Shown piece after piece: positions 9,601-20,763 of a DNA stretch of 64,000 bases. The translations under genes and the position numbers were made by a program. The first letter of the stretch is position 1, and each line of letters opens with the position of its first letter. Under the pieces are notes generated by a model. The model worked only from the letters and a program-made list of their open reading frames with translations. It was not told where the DNA came from and did not search any database. Origin of the DNA: Stemphylium vesicarium (Eukaryota > Ascomycota > Dothideomycetes > Pleosporales > Pleosporaceae); assembly GCA_004380135.1 (NCBI GenBank), contig QXCR01000055.1:186001-250000 (forward strand). The letters are read 5' to 3'.

Positions 9601-12600
9601 TGATCAGGGTATGCATGGCCTGTTGGTGAGCGTTGCGATTACTGATCTTCGTTTACCCGGTGAGGAGACGGACGGGAAGGCTTGTAAGGGGGTACGCGTT
9701 CTACTCATCAGCGGAAGGTGCGGGACCCGCGAAGAGAGCTTGTAGAAGCTTTCACGTATCGCAACCACGAACCGCAAGGTCGGGTTCAGAATTCGATGAT
9801 CTTCACCGTGCTGCTATATCGAATATTTTCCTTGGAGGAAATACAAGCGACGAATGATGTAAAGATCGACGACGGCAGCCCACTCCTTGTCCGGCAGCCG
9901 CTCACATTGCCGGGCCGCACTGGCGCCACCTGTCAGGAACAAGACTGAAGTGACTCGCTTGGTGGGGGCGGCGCCCCGAAGCACGAGGTAAGAGCTGGAA
10001 GCGGTTAGCGAGGCACGATGAAATGAGACGTCGGAAGGCCGAAGCCACAAGGCGTGGTGATTCGACAAGACTCGAGGAAATGCAGCGCCGTGTTTCGATA
10101 ACACAGTGATAGTTGCGACATGTAAGCGGTATCGCTTCCTTGGCGATGTGGCAATCATTCGCCGCCGCTCTACAAACAGGAATCAAGAGGATGTGCAGTG
10201 ATGCGCAAAATGGCGCGAGATGTGCAGGTCTATTTCGAGATTGCCTCAGGCAAGCGTGGCTTCCAAGTTTGGTCCAGTTGTCCGAACAGGCTGGAAGGGA
10301 GACCCGCAAAATCGCAGTCCTCATTTCGCATGGTGCTCGATGGCATTTGTGGACTGTATTTGTCTCGAACATGTTTTAGCGCGAGTACGCGTGATTGCTG
10401 TGGAGGCGATTGAAACGCGAAATCAGCCTCGCTCCCTGTGCTTACGGCGTCCATTATCACGCGCAGTAGCCGTTTGATGAAACGCATAGATTTTGGTCCG
10501 TGGCGCCTCTTCCCGCCCGCAGTAACACTTGTTAGTTTGACTGGCGCAAAAGAACGTTTTCTGATGGCGGTCGTATACGAATACGAGGGCGGCTACCCCA
10601 TGCTGGCGAGGATCGGGACAGGCGCGATTGTACCTTGAGGTGCGATAAGCAGCTGGTGGTTGGGAAATTGGATGCAGATGCAGTCGAGTCGCGGATGCTC
10701 CTGCCTGCCAGTCAGGCAAGCAGTCACTCGTCCATGAAGCGGCATCGTGCGGCTGCGCGAGCGAAATTACATGCTGGTAGAACCGCCGATTCGCTTCTGG
10801 TCGGGATCAGCGCAGCTCTACACAATGCATGACGCAGTGGGATTGAGCATGATCAGCGTTCCTGTACAAATTGACGTGGGTTGAGGTCGAGTGGTTCAGA
10901 GGAAGTAGCAGCGGCTGGCGTGCAAGCGAGATCTCGATGTCGGTGGGGCCAAAGCCGACGGTGCAAGAGCGAAGGTTGCGCTTGCAGACGACTTCGCAGT
11001 TGTGTCTCTGGTAGACGGAGCCAACCCAAGCAGTGCCCATTGACTGTGAATCGCGCGTGTCTTGGCAACATGTCCTATCCTGGAGAAACATGCTGTCGCT
11101 CCTGCGCTGCAAGGCATCATCAGCAGTCGATCGCTGCAATGTATCCAGGTAGTGGCGTATTAGAGTGTGGCGACCGCAGCGACTGCGAATATTACGCCGC
11201 AGATTGATAGGCGGTTCAACCTCAGACACTGCGACTGCGTACTGTCCATGTCGTGTTGGCACCGAGACCCGACCGCCATATCGGTCGTTCTGGTCTGATT
11301 GTGTAAGCGCAGCAGCGGCTCGGGTGCGGGAAGCATTTCGAGCCGTGCATCTGCTGTCGGTCAATTATCCACCTGGCAATGGTGCCGGGCGGAACGGCCG
11401 CTCTCGCAGTAGGTTCTTCACGAGTAAACGCCTACGGCTTCAACATTTGGGCGACCCACGCGCTACGGTGCTGCCCATGCGGCGTCGGGTGAATATGGCA
11501 GTAGTAGCAGCGGCGTGCGGCCGTTATGAGACTCCGCAGCAGCTGAAGAAGAGGAGAGAGCATGACAAGGTTAAAATTAATGTACAGGGCTTGAGCAGGT
11601 CCCAGCTCTAGGCATCTCGGACAGTGCCAGCCCCTTTTTGGAGGATTTTCAGGCTGCCGTTGAGAATGCGACCAAGGATGCGGATTGACAGCGGTTGCAC
11701 GGGCCCCAGTTCGACGGTGATGAATGGGCGTTGGGACGGAAGGTCTTGGCATTCGCCGACGCGAACGTCGACGTCAGACGCGTGCAACTGCGGTGACGAT
11801 TCGTTTGATTGGCCAAGGCTAGGACTATGTCGGACTGGTGCTGACTGTGGTGATGGGGAATTGGGAGGGACCGGACGACGAGTGGCAGGTCAGGCAGCTT
11901 TCGTGTGTACTAGTAGAGCGTACATATGTACCAGACTAGACATACTAGACATGGGCGGCGCAAACAGTACGACGCGCGAGGTGCAGCAGGCAGGTTTTCG
12001 TGATAGGCGACGGCTTCAGATCTGCCTGTGAAGTGGGCCGCCCAGAAGCAGCAGCGGATCTCCATGGTGGTGGCCGGGGTGCCGCGCAAGCATGCTGGCA
12101 GGGCCTGTAGTAGCAGCAGCAGCAGCAGTAGAGCAGTAGTAATAGCACCAGTCGACGGTTCGGCGCCGACCCGCTGAAAGCTGCTGGCGACAGGCGACAC
12201 GCTTTGGGACGCGCAAAAGAGGCCATTGACAGCTGCCTCGACGCTGTCGTCGCCGTCGTAGTCGTCGTCGTCTACTTTTGCTGGCGACATGTACACCGGT
12301 CCACGGTGGGAAGCGTCGCTGTCACAGGGCATGGCGCCACTGCAGCGCAGGAGCCTTTTTATGAAGCAAAAACAATGACGATACACAGCACGGTCCCCGC
12401 CCATAATAAATCAGCGATGCAGCTGGCGGCCACTGCGATAAGTGCCAGGCCCTGCGCCCAAAGCTTGCTAGCGGCTCCCAGTAGGCAGTGTGCGGGATAT
12501 CTAGCAAAGCTCTCTCTGGCTGGCAGCGCATCAGCCCTCCCTGGCCTCTCACTGCGCTTTCTCCTCCGCCCAGTGCTCCGCCCATCGTCCCCCAAAGCAT

Positions 12601-13051
12601 ACCCATTTCTCATCCTCTGTTGCTCTGCATCTTTGCTGCCAGCGTCCGCTCGCTTTTGCTAGACAGTCTGCCGTGGCACCCGCGTTCAGCCGTGCGTCCC
12701 TTCCCACGCCGACGCCGTCCATTGCAGTAGTCGTGGTAGCTTCCCAACCCTCCGCCGTCTGCGACCGTCACGACCAAGCAGCGCCCGTCCTGCCTTCACA
12801 CACGCCCGCGCCCCTCTCTCTTAATGATCTGTTCCGAATCGCCTCAGTGATTCCATCTCTCTCGGCCTCCGCACACTCGTTTCCGCTACTATCTTAATCG
12901 ATAATTCCCTCCCCTGCCGCTGCCCGTCTTGTTGCACTGCAATTGCGCTACACCGAAGCCCGGCCCCCATCGCCAACTTTTTGGCTCTTCACCCTCCACC
13001 GCCGCTTTTCTCCTCCCACACTCCCGACCCACCACCTGAAGCGACTCCGCC
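9601..13051. other. Long GC-rich region with no supported gene, upstream of the PanE-like gene
   Basis: Overlapping frames up to 185 codons occur on both strands (longest at 10807-11364, minus), as expected for GC-rich non-coding DNA, but none shows a domain, hydrophobic pattern or splice-linked continuation. From about 12500 to 13050 the plus strand is strongly pyrimidine-rich (runs of CCTC, CCCC, TCTC), fitting a promoter and leader for the gene starting at 13052. An uncharacterised orphan gene or long non-coding RNA cannot be excluded. Confidence 0.4.
12107..12140. repeat. AGC/AGT trinucleotide microsatellite
   Basis: Short imperfect run of AGC units flanked by AGT units in non-coding DNA. 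Confidence 0.7.
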
Positions 13052-15719
13052 ATGGCTCCAGCTGTCCCCAGGTTACGCATTCTGTCAGGTGCGTCACTAC
13101 CCGGCTCCCCCCCCATCTCTCCCCTACATGTCTGCTGTCGGAGCTATGCATACGCCCAAGGGCTGTTCTTGCATCGCCCTCACGCGACTCGCGCCATCGC
13201 CTTGACTAAAAGGACAAATTGCTGACACTCCACAGTGGGCGGTAATGCCGTCTCGGCCTTCTTATCGTGGCGACTTCAAGCAACGAATGCCTGCGACGTC
13301 ACCCTCGTATGGAAGTCGGGATACGAGAGCGTTGCCCAGTACGGCATAACATTCAAGTACGTCGTATCCGCATCATCAATACCCCATTCACCCGCTAATC
13401 CGTCTCTCGTAGATCTCAACTTTACGGCAATGAGCGATTCAAGCCTCATGCTGGTATGTTGGAGCCGCAGCCCCTACACCCTCGGAGCGCAGCTAACCCT
13501 TGCCACAGTTGTCCGCACCCCCGAAGATGCCGCCCATTCTTCCAAGCAGCCTTTCGACTACGTCCTCCTCTGCGTCAAGGCCCTCCCCGATGTATACGAT
13601 ATCGCCAACATCATCGAGTCGGTCGTCTCTCCTCAGCATACCTGCATCCTTATGAACACAACACACAGCCTCGGCGTCGAATCATATCTCGAGCAGCGTT
13701 TCCCAACAAATGTGGTGCTTTCATTGGTATCAGGAGCAGAAATTTCACAGCTCGGAGCTAGCGAGTTCGAGCACAAGGGCGCAACAGACATCTGGGTAGG
13801 GCCCGCCAACAAGAATGCCAACATCCCACCACAGATCCAGTCAGACATGGCCGAGGCCCTCTCCATGACATTGAGCTCCGGCCAGGTTGACTGCAAGGTC
13901 TCCCGCAACATCCGACAGCAGCAGTATGAGCGAATGATAGGGTACGTGGTCGTCTTGCCTGTCGCACACACACCAACTAACGTAACACAGTCCAATCGCT
14001 TTCCACCCCGCCAGCGTCGTGTTCGAAACCCCCAATCATACCGAATTAATAGAAAAGGTCGGCGTGCGCCCCCTGATCAATGGTGTGCTGGACGAGATGA
14101 TCGCGCTTGCAAAGGCCTCAGATTGCTCGTTTCCCGCAAACTTCCGGGAAAACACATTCCAGGAGATGATCCGCCCTCAAGAGACTAACAGCACCATGTG
14201 GATGGATTTCGAGTCCAAGCGGCCTATGGAGATTGAGACTTACCTCGGTGCTCCCTTGAAGCTGGCTCAAGAAGCCGGCGTTTCCGTGCCTCGGATCGAG
14301 ACGCTCTATGCCACACTTCACCACCTCAACATCATGAACCGAACCCGCCCAGCTGCTCCAGCCGCCGCATCTACTCAGTCGCCCCAAAACGGCATGCAGC
14401 CGCCTCGTATGTCCTCCGCTCCGATGCCAAGGGGACCCCCTTCCCAAGGACCTATGATGAACGGTAACGGCCCGATGAAGGGCGGTCCTCGTCCAGGTAG
14501 CCGGGCCCCTTCGATCAACGGCGCCCCTCCCATGATGCGTCGCGGACCACCCCCGGGCCCGAACGGCTATCCCCCAAGGATGAACGGAGGCCCCAATGGT
14601 CAACGACGTGGTTCCTTCGAAGACAGTGGAAACCTGGAAGAATTCTCACATCTTATGCTCTACGACGACATCGTGCCCGACGGTGCCAATGGCGGCCCTT
14701 ACGAGAGCGCAGGCAACTCATCTAACAACCTGTCACTTCGAGAAAGAGAACTGATGCTCAGGCAGAGGGAACTGCAGATCAGGGAGCAGGAGATGAACAT
14801 GCGCCGTGGACCTCCAGGACCGATGGGTCGTGGCGGCCCGATGGGACCAATGGGACCCGGCGGCCCTATGGGACCTGGTATGGGACGAGGACGGCCTCCG
14901 CCACCCGCTTCGATGAACGGGTTTGACGACGATGACGACGATGGTGAAGACTACTTTGACCCCATGGGAGGCCGTCCCATGATTGACCCGGACAACTTCG
15001 ACATGATGAGCGTGACGTCTCGACGCAACCGCTCAGCACCCAGTGCCAAACAGATTCGTCAGAATCCTGAGAATGCAGGCTTTGCTCCTGGTCCAAACAG
15101 AGGACCGAGGAACCCATTCTCGCGCCCAGGAATGAACAAGAATCGGAGTAGTGCTCGGTTGATGGCGGATGTTCCTGGCCTTCACGACTCGATAATGAAC
15201 AACCCCCTCATGGGCTACTCTTCAGACCGCTACGGCCATGTCGACCGCGGCGCTATGGGCGCGCAGTCGAGGACCAACTCACTGACATCAGCCCGTCTAG
15301 ATGAGCTTTCAGGCGGCGCAGGTTACGGTGCTTACCCTACCCCAAACGGTCGCCGCATGAGCCAGTCACCAGGTAACCCTCTGAGCCCAGGCCCACGACC
15401 TGTGGGCCGACCATCACCACCAAATGGGTTCGCGCCCAACGGCATGCCCCCGAACGGTATGCCACCCAACGGGCGACCATCGCCTCCAGGTATGAGACAG
15501 CCCGCACCTCGCCATCCCCCTGGTCTCGGAAACACAGTGGCGCCACAACAGGTTGAACAACACGCTGGGGTGAGCAATCTCTACCCGCCCAAGTCTCGTC
15601 CCCAAGTTCGCAGTCTGACTGGAAGCGCTTCCAACAGTAGCGCCGCTATAGATTCTGAAAACTCTGCGCACAGCAGCCAGAGTAGCCTAGGACCCCGTCC
15701 TCCGGTTGGCGTTCGGTAA
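13052..15719 (+). CDS. Ketopantoate reductase (ApbA/PanE)-like protein with disordered Pro/Gly tail
   Basis: Exons 13052-13088, 13236-13356, 13413-13453, 13509-13941 and 13991-15719; all four junctions keep frame. The N-terminus is a Rossmann beta-alpha-beta start (RLRILSVGGNAVSAFLSWRL) with the loop GGNAVSAF in place of the usual GxGxxG. The family pattern follows: FDYVLLCVKALPD, the segment before QHTCILMNTTHSLGVE, and the helical C-terminal domain (PIAFHPASVVFETPNHTELIEK, MWMDFESKRPMEIETYLGAPLK) where ApbA/PanE proteins bind pantoate. The E-x-D-Y-L.G-type ending is clear. After about residue 330 the rest is disordered and rich in Pro, Gly, Met and Asn (RRGPPGPMGRGGP, an MPPNG repeat, an Asp run DDDDDDGED). 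Such tails are absent from the metabolic enzyme, so pantothenate synthesis is doubtful; a scaffold or regulatory role is possible. Function unproven. Confidence 0.8.
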
Positions 15720-17195
15720 TAGGGATTATGTTCGACTTTGATTTGGCGGCCATCGGTTTTGAGTATGTTGGCATCTTGCATGGGCACCGTTTCAAACTTG
15801 GCGACACTGGCGAAATCATTTACTGCTTCTCGATGGACACATCCTTTCTTCTTGGACAACAGCTAGCGAAACACTAAGCGACACTTTCATCGACTTCTTC
15901 TACAAACACGTTCACGCACCGAATCATCACTAGCGGACGGAGCGAAAAACGCAGCCCCATGGCGGTCCGAGTGGCTTTATGAACAGCCAGGGCTTGCGCA
16001 GACGGCGGACATTTAATGACGAATAGAATTGGGTCAGGAAGGGGCACATTTTGACGTACACAGACAGGCCTCAGACAGCTGGGGCCTTTGCTTTCGGGTT
16101 TTCTCTTTTGTCTCTATCGTACATACTTGTAGATCGCTCTTACTGCGGCGGCACCAGCCTCTCCTTTTTTTCTTCCCTTCTCCACAAGTCCCCTCAGCTG
16201 GGGGCAAGCCGCTAATCATGTTTTTCCTTGTTTGCATGGGTTTATGCTCAGTGGAGGCTGGTATATTTCGCCCTACCACTTGTTTGCTATACTACGGAGT
16301 TTTCGATACATGCACATGGATTTATTTTGCTTGTACTTTTGGCATGCAGACTTCTCTCTCCTTTGTTGCCCTGCGGGCTTAACCTATTCTCAACAGGCGA
16401 GTGTACAAGCACTCGGTTTACCTATCTGATAGCGGATATGATGTTGGTGGCTGGATGAAGGAGCATTGTAGCAGTGTAGTTAAATATATGTCGGCAGGCG
16501 AGCACAAAAGCAAAGCAAGACATTGGTTCCTTTGTTTGGTCCGTGCGTTGGCTGTATACCCTTGAGTGTTGAGTTGTGATGAGTGTGAGGTTTGACATGG
16601 GATTTTAGTGGGATCGGCGGAGACAAGCCGGCTAAAAATACGTCGAAGCTGAAGACGGGGCTCGAGGGAAAAACCGATATTTGCGCTGTTAGCGCGCCGG
16701 GGCTATAGCATCGCGTATGAGTTGTTGAGAGGCCCACGAAAGCGGTCACGCGAAAAGCTGCATTGGTTGCCAAGATAAGCCTAGCAGACTGGCCGCTCCG
16801 CCGCCCAAGGTGTGGAAGAAAGGTGAGGAGAGGAAGGTGGTGCCGACGTGCCGGGTCAGCCGCCTACGTAGAGTCGTGTGCGGTTCGCGCTCGCGCTCCA
16901 AGCTTCGGCCTGGCTTCTGGCTTCTGGCTTCTGGCTTCTGGCTTCTGGCTTCACGATGCCGCCGGCTGCATGGCTCGTCCGAGTCGCTAGCGCAAGGTGC
17001 ATGTCTCCGAAGCAGCGACACCGATGACCTCGTGCTCTCGCTCCGCCTTCAAGCCAATGACGCGACTCTGAAGTGATCCTGTCTCGTATCCCTCCGTATT
17101 AGCATGCAGGCGTTGGTGTTCATGCATGGTCACTGAATGCTGAAGCTTGGTCGTTACCCCTCGTTCTCCGTCATAGCTGTGTGCAGCGGGGCAGT
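15720..17195. other. Intergenic upstream of the hexokinase gene
   Basis: Contains the 3' region of the PanE-like gene and the upstream region of the hexokinase gene, including a 7-bp tandem repeat at 16911. No gene supported. Confidence 0.5.
16911..16952. repeat. Perfect 7-bp tandem repeat (TGGCTTC x6)
   Basis: Six perfect copies of TGGCTTC, about 250 bp before the hexokinase start codon. Confidence 0.9.
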
Positions 17196-19198
17196 ATGAG
17201 CAGCAGCTGGAGGAGTCCGCCGTCCAGGCCAACCAGAGTCACGCGCCCGCGCCAGAGCCCGATACTGAGCGAGCGTCCAGGCCGGTCAGGAAAGACATCA
17301 AGTCCTTTCGCGACCCACACGGTAGCCACTCTCCTTGTTCTTCTGCTAGCGCTTGGTACTGCTTTCTTCGCACCCCACCTTCCACACGCCATCGTGCGCA
17401 TCCTTAGGAAAGACCAAGCACCCAGCATCACTCTCCGAAACCCCATTGTCCTCCAAGATCCCCCGACCTGCCCAAAGCCCGAACAGCACGTCGAGTTTGT
17501 CGGCACCTTTAATACAGACCACAAGCGCAGCATGGCACTCGCAGACCAGGCCAAGCGTGTCGCCGCCGAGTTCGACTTCAGCGACGATGCCGTCAACAAG
17601 GCCGTCAAGGAGTTTATACGGGAGATGGGTAGGCACATGCGCAAACACTGGCCAATTGGTCGCTGACGGCGCGCGCAGACGAGGGCCTCGAGAAGAAGGG
17701 CACTGAAATGAGCCAGATCCCTACATACGTCACTGCCGTGCCCAACGGTACTGAGAAGGTACCGCCTCTATACACGTAGCAACGAGCCCGTTTCTAACCT
17801 GACCAGGGTCTCTACATGGCTGTCGACTTGGGCGGCACCAACTTCCGCGTCTGTTCCATCAAGCTCCACGGCAACACCACCTTCTCCATTACCCAGAGCA
17901 AAGTCGCCATTCCGCGCGAGCTCATGGTTGCGAAGACGTCCAAGGAGCTCTTCTCCTTCCTCGCGAAACAAATCGAAGCCTTCCTGAAACTACACCACGA
18001 AGAACACTACGCCGGATCACTCAGGCGCAGAGAAGGAAAGGCCGATGGACCGGAAGAGGAGGAAATCTTCAACCTGGGATTCACCTTCTCTTTCCCAGTA
18101 CAGCAGATTGGCATCAACAAGGGCATGCTGATGCGCTGGACCAAGGGCTTCGACATTGAGGATGCGGTTGGCAAGGACGTCTGCGCTCTGCTCCAGACAG
18201 AGATCGACGAGTTGCACCTCCCGGTCAAGGTCGCAGCTTTGGTGAACGACACCGTTGGAACCCTCATGGCACGCTCCTACACTTCTCCCGGTAAGACCGG
18301 TACCTTGCTCGGCGCAATTTTCGGAACCGGCACCAACGGAGCCTATGTCGAGAAGCTGGACAAGGTCCGCAAGATGACAACGGACAAGGACGTCGGCGTA
18401 TACGACAAGTCAACCGGAGAGATGATTGTCAACACCGAGTGGGGTTCTTTCGATAACTCTCTCCGTACTTTGCCCAACAGCCCGTACGATATCGAGCTTG
18501 ACAAGAACTCGGTCAACCCGGGCATCCAGATGTTCGAGAAGCGTGTATCAGGCATGTTTTTGGGTGAACTCCTACGTCTTGCTTTGGTCAAGCTCATCAA
18601 GGACCCCAAGATCCCGCTCTTCACCGACGACAACTCGTCGTCGAATGATGTTCACAGTACCACACAAATTCATGACGGCAGCCCGATTTGGAAACAGTGG
18701 GGTATCGACACGAGCTTCCTCAGTGTATGTGCTGGTGACCACAGCCCTGGTCTGCGCATGTTGAGACAAACTCTCGACAAGGAGTACGACATCTCCGCTG
18801 TCAGCGCCGAAGACGCAGAGGCCGTCCGCGAAATCGCCGCATCCATTGGACGCCGTGCAGCCCGTCTCGCCGCCGTCGCCATTGCCGGTGTCGTGATCAA
18901 CACTGGCCGTCTGGAAAAGACTGCCGCTGCTGCCAGTACCGAGCAAAAGGCTGGTGTTGAGCCCCCGCGCGGCGACGTCAGCGCCGACCAGGGTGACGAG
19001 ATTGACATTGGTGTGGATGGCTCGTTGGTAGAATTCTACCCCAACTTTGAGGAACACATCCGCGAGGCGCTGCGCGCGATACCCGAGATTGGCGCCAAGG
19101 GCGAGAAGAGAGTCAGAATTGGTATAGCAAAGGACGGATCCGGTGTTGGAGCTGCGCTGATTGCGCTCGTTGCCGGAAAGGTTGGCGCGCCGCAGTAA
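17196..19198 (+). CDS. Membrane-anchored hexokinase-family protein
   Basis: Exons 17196-17628, 17679-17758 and 17807-19198 give 634 residues, about 140 more than a classical fungal hexokinase. A basic, Pro/Ser-rich N-terminus is followed by one membrane segment at about 41-60 (HTVATLLVLLLALGTAFFAP). The kinase domain then shows the phosphate loop DLGGTNFRVC, sugar-binding FSFPVQQ and RWTKGFD, the catalytic Asp in ALVNDTVGT, GTGTNG, NTEWGSFD and NPGIQMFEK, and the C-terminal VRIGIAKDGSGVGAAL. A charged insert (about residues 560-590) is not part of the core fold. Sugar and catalytic residues look intact, so activity is possible. The anchor recalls the mitochondria-associated A. nidulans HxkC/XprF, a regulator of starvation responses; that link is an inference. 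The start ATG at 17196 was chosen because a GTG lies before it and the anchor follows. Confidence 0.88.
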
Positions 19199-19697
19199 GC
19201 TCATTCAGAAAAGCCTCATCTACCCAGCATAAACGACTTCTCTACGATGTAAATGGCATATACGATCGCATGTAAAAATGAACTAGCCTTTTGAACCAAC
19301 ATATATTCTCCCTGTTCTACAACCAAAATAATCATCTCACATGCGTCCTCTTTCATTGCGCTTCTCGGGTACTCTTGCCTGTGTGACACAGTTGCATGTG
19401 AAAAGAGCGGTCCAGCCCTACTATCTACCAACACATTCCCAAAAGAAATAAGGTAAATAGAAAAAAAGATATTAGGAAGAATCCCAAAACAGCGCATTCA
19501 CCGATAAAGGTAAAGGCCCCTTGACCCTGCATCGCACCTTTTGCTTTTTTCTTTGTCTTATGAACCCTTACCCGGTTCCCTCTCCCCTTCGATCATCAGA
19601 GCCCAAAACAAAAAATAATGTGAAAGAAAACGCATGCATCGAGAGTCTAGAATTGCATGTTTCCTATTACAGATAACATCAACAAAAAAGAAAATGC
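19199..19697. other. 3' flank of hexokinase gene
   Basis: A-rich low-complexity sequence (for example around 19460-19700) carrying the hexokinase 3' region and the end of the facing tRNA transcription unit. No coding signal. Confidence 0.5.
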
Positions 19698-19704
19698 AAA
19701 AAAA
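19698..19704 (-). terminator. Pol III oligo-T terminator of the tRNA gene
   Basis: Seven T residues on the minus strand, 17 nt after the tRNA discriminator base, as needed for RNA polymerase III termination. Confidence 0.75.
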
Positions 19705-19720
19705 GAACATCATTGCGAAA

Positions 19721-19851
19721 CGCCCGACCAGGGACTCTGTGGTACTGTTAGTATGGAGATTCGAATGTGGTGATTTTGAGTGAGCAGACGTACCGAACCC
19801 TGAGCCTTGAGATTAAAAGTCTCACGCGCTAACCAATTGTGCCAGCCGGGC
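19721..19851 (-). tRNA. tRNA-Lys(UUU) split in its T loop by a 57-bp insertion
   Basis: Read on the minus strand, the ends form an acceptor stem (GCCCGGC with GTCGGGC, one G-U pair, discriminator G). T8, a D-arm with an A-box-like TGGCACAATTGG, and an anticodon arm TGAGA-CTTTTAA-TCTCA (anticodon TTT, Lys) follow. The anticodon loop has no canonical tRNA intron after position 37. The T arm is complete only if 19737-19793 is removed: CAGGG-TTCG joins AGT-CCCTG to make the canonical T stem and the TTCGA loop. The spliced product is 74 nt with every universal T-loop base. As it stands, the insertion splits the B box (GGTTCGANTCC) between G57 and A58. Alternative: an inactive tRNA copy with an insertion, but intactness of all stems argues against decay. 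Confidence 0.8.
19737..19793 (-). other. Spliceosomal-type intron inside the tRNA T loop
   Basis: 57 bp beginning GTACGT and ending CCACAG, with a branch consensus TACTAAC 10 nt before the final CACAG region. The same donor and branch are used by protein-gene introns nearby, such as 13942-13990 (GTACGT...CTAAC...ACAG). The ends hold a GGTAC/GTACC inverted repeat (19794-19790 and 19745-19741). Inside lies CATTCGAATCTCC (about 19768-19756), resembling a B box. No bulge-helix-bulge is obvious, so the tRNA endonuclease is a less likely splicing route. Confidence 0.7.
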
Positions 19852-20763
19852 TTGTTATTGGACATTTTCATCATTATGTTGAATATATTCATATAATGTT
19901 TGGGTCTGAAGACAGCTATGGAGGCGGCTACGCAAAGGGTGGGGGCACCGACTGTTCCCATGGTTTCGGAACGTGGCTGTGAGCTTATCAGAAAGGGTTT
20001 ATCCAAGTGAGGTATGGTATGGTGGGGTATCAACGTGATGGAATGCGTCATTGATGTTTGCAGTGCGCGGGAGATTGTTCGGAGATTGTTCGGGTGAGCG
20101 GGAGTAGGTGCGTGCTGAGAGGTGAACTTTTGTTTCATGTCGTCCTTTGCTTTGAACAGAGCGGATTCCTCCAGATAGCTGTTGCCTAGTCCCAATGATC
20201 TAGATCACGTGCTTCATATGCGGTAAAGAAGCGGATACGATCGCTACTGCGTTCTAAGGTCGGTACTACCACTACAATGCACCTACATGCAAGAGAGCTC
20301 TGTGTATAGATATGATAACCGTGGTGCATACCAAGGCGATAAACGTGTTGGAATCGCGACTTGCGAAGTATGCTGGGTAACTCCAGATCAAATTCATATT
20401 CTTGGGAAGTAAGATGCCTCAGTCAACATCATCTTCGACACCGGGATGTGCCAACACCCAGCTCCTAAAATCTCTTTCCGTTTTGGGCCTCTCACAACTC
20501 GATTCTGACCTGAGATCACTCCAAAAAGCCTGCACGCAACCACCTAGACCAGTATGGTAAACACACCTGGCAAAGGCAACTCAAGGTGAAGTTCGAACAG
20601 TGAGATTGCGACTTCACCCAGGAATCTCTCACTAGTCTCCGTCACTACTGTTTTCTCAAGCGAAGCCCCGAAGCCGATCCTCTTAATATCACCGTCTCTA
20701 TCTTCGTTTCTGTTTCAGCACCCTACACGACAACACCAGGTTCGTCTGAGGGTCGCATACATC
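19852..20763. other. Intergenic between tRNA-Lys and BTB remnant
   Basis: Holds the tRNA upstream flank. A 48-codon frame starting MPQSTSSSTPGC (20412-20558, plus) is the only coding-like piece; it has no partner exon I can define. A CACGTG site lies near 20204. Confidence 0.4.

Noticed and set aside
10807..11364. 185-codon minus-strand frame
   Set aside because: Arg/Ser/His-rich, no domain, overlapping frames of similar size on both strands; expected in GC-rich non-coding DNA.
19721..19851. Reading TTCGAATC inside the insertion as the true T loop
   Set aside because: Flanking bases cannot form a T stem there and the acceptor stem would not close; the split TTCG/AGT loop gives perfect stems.
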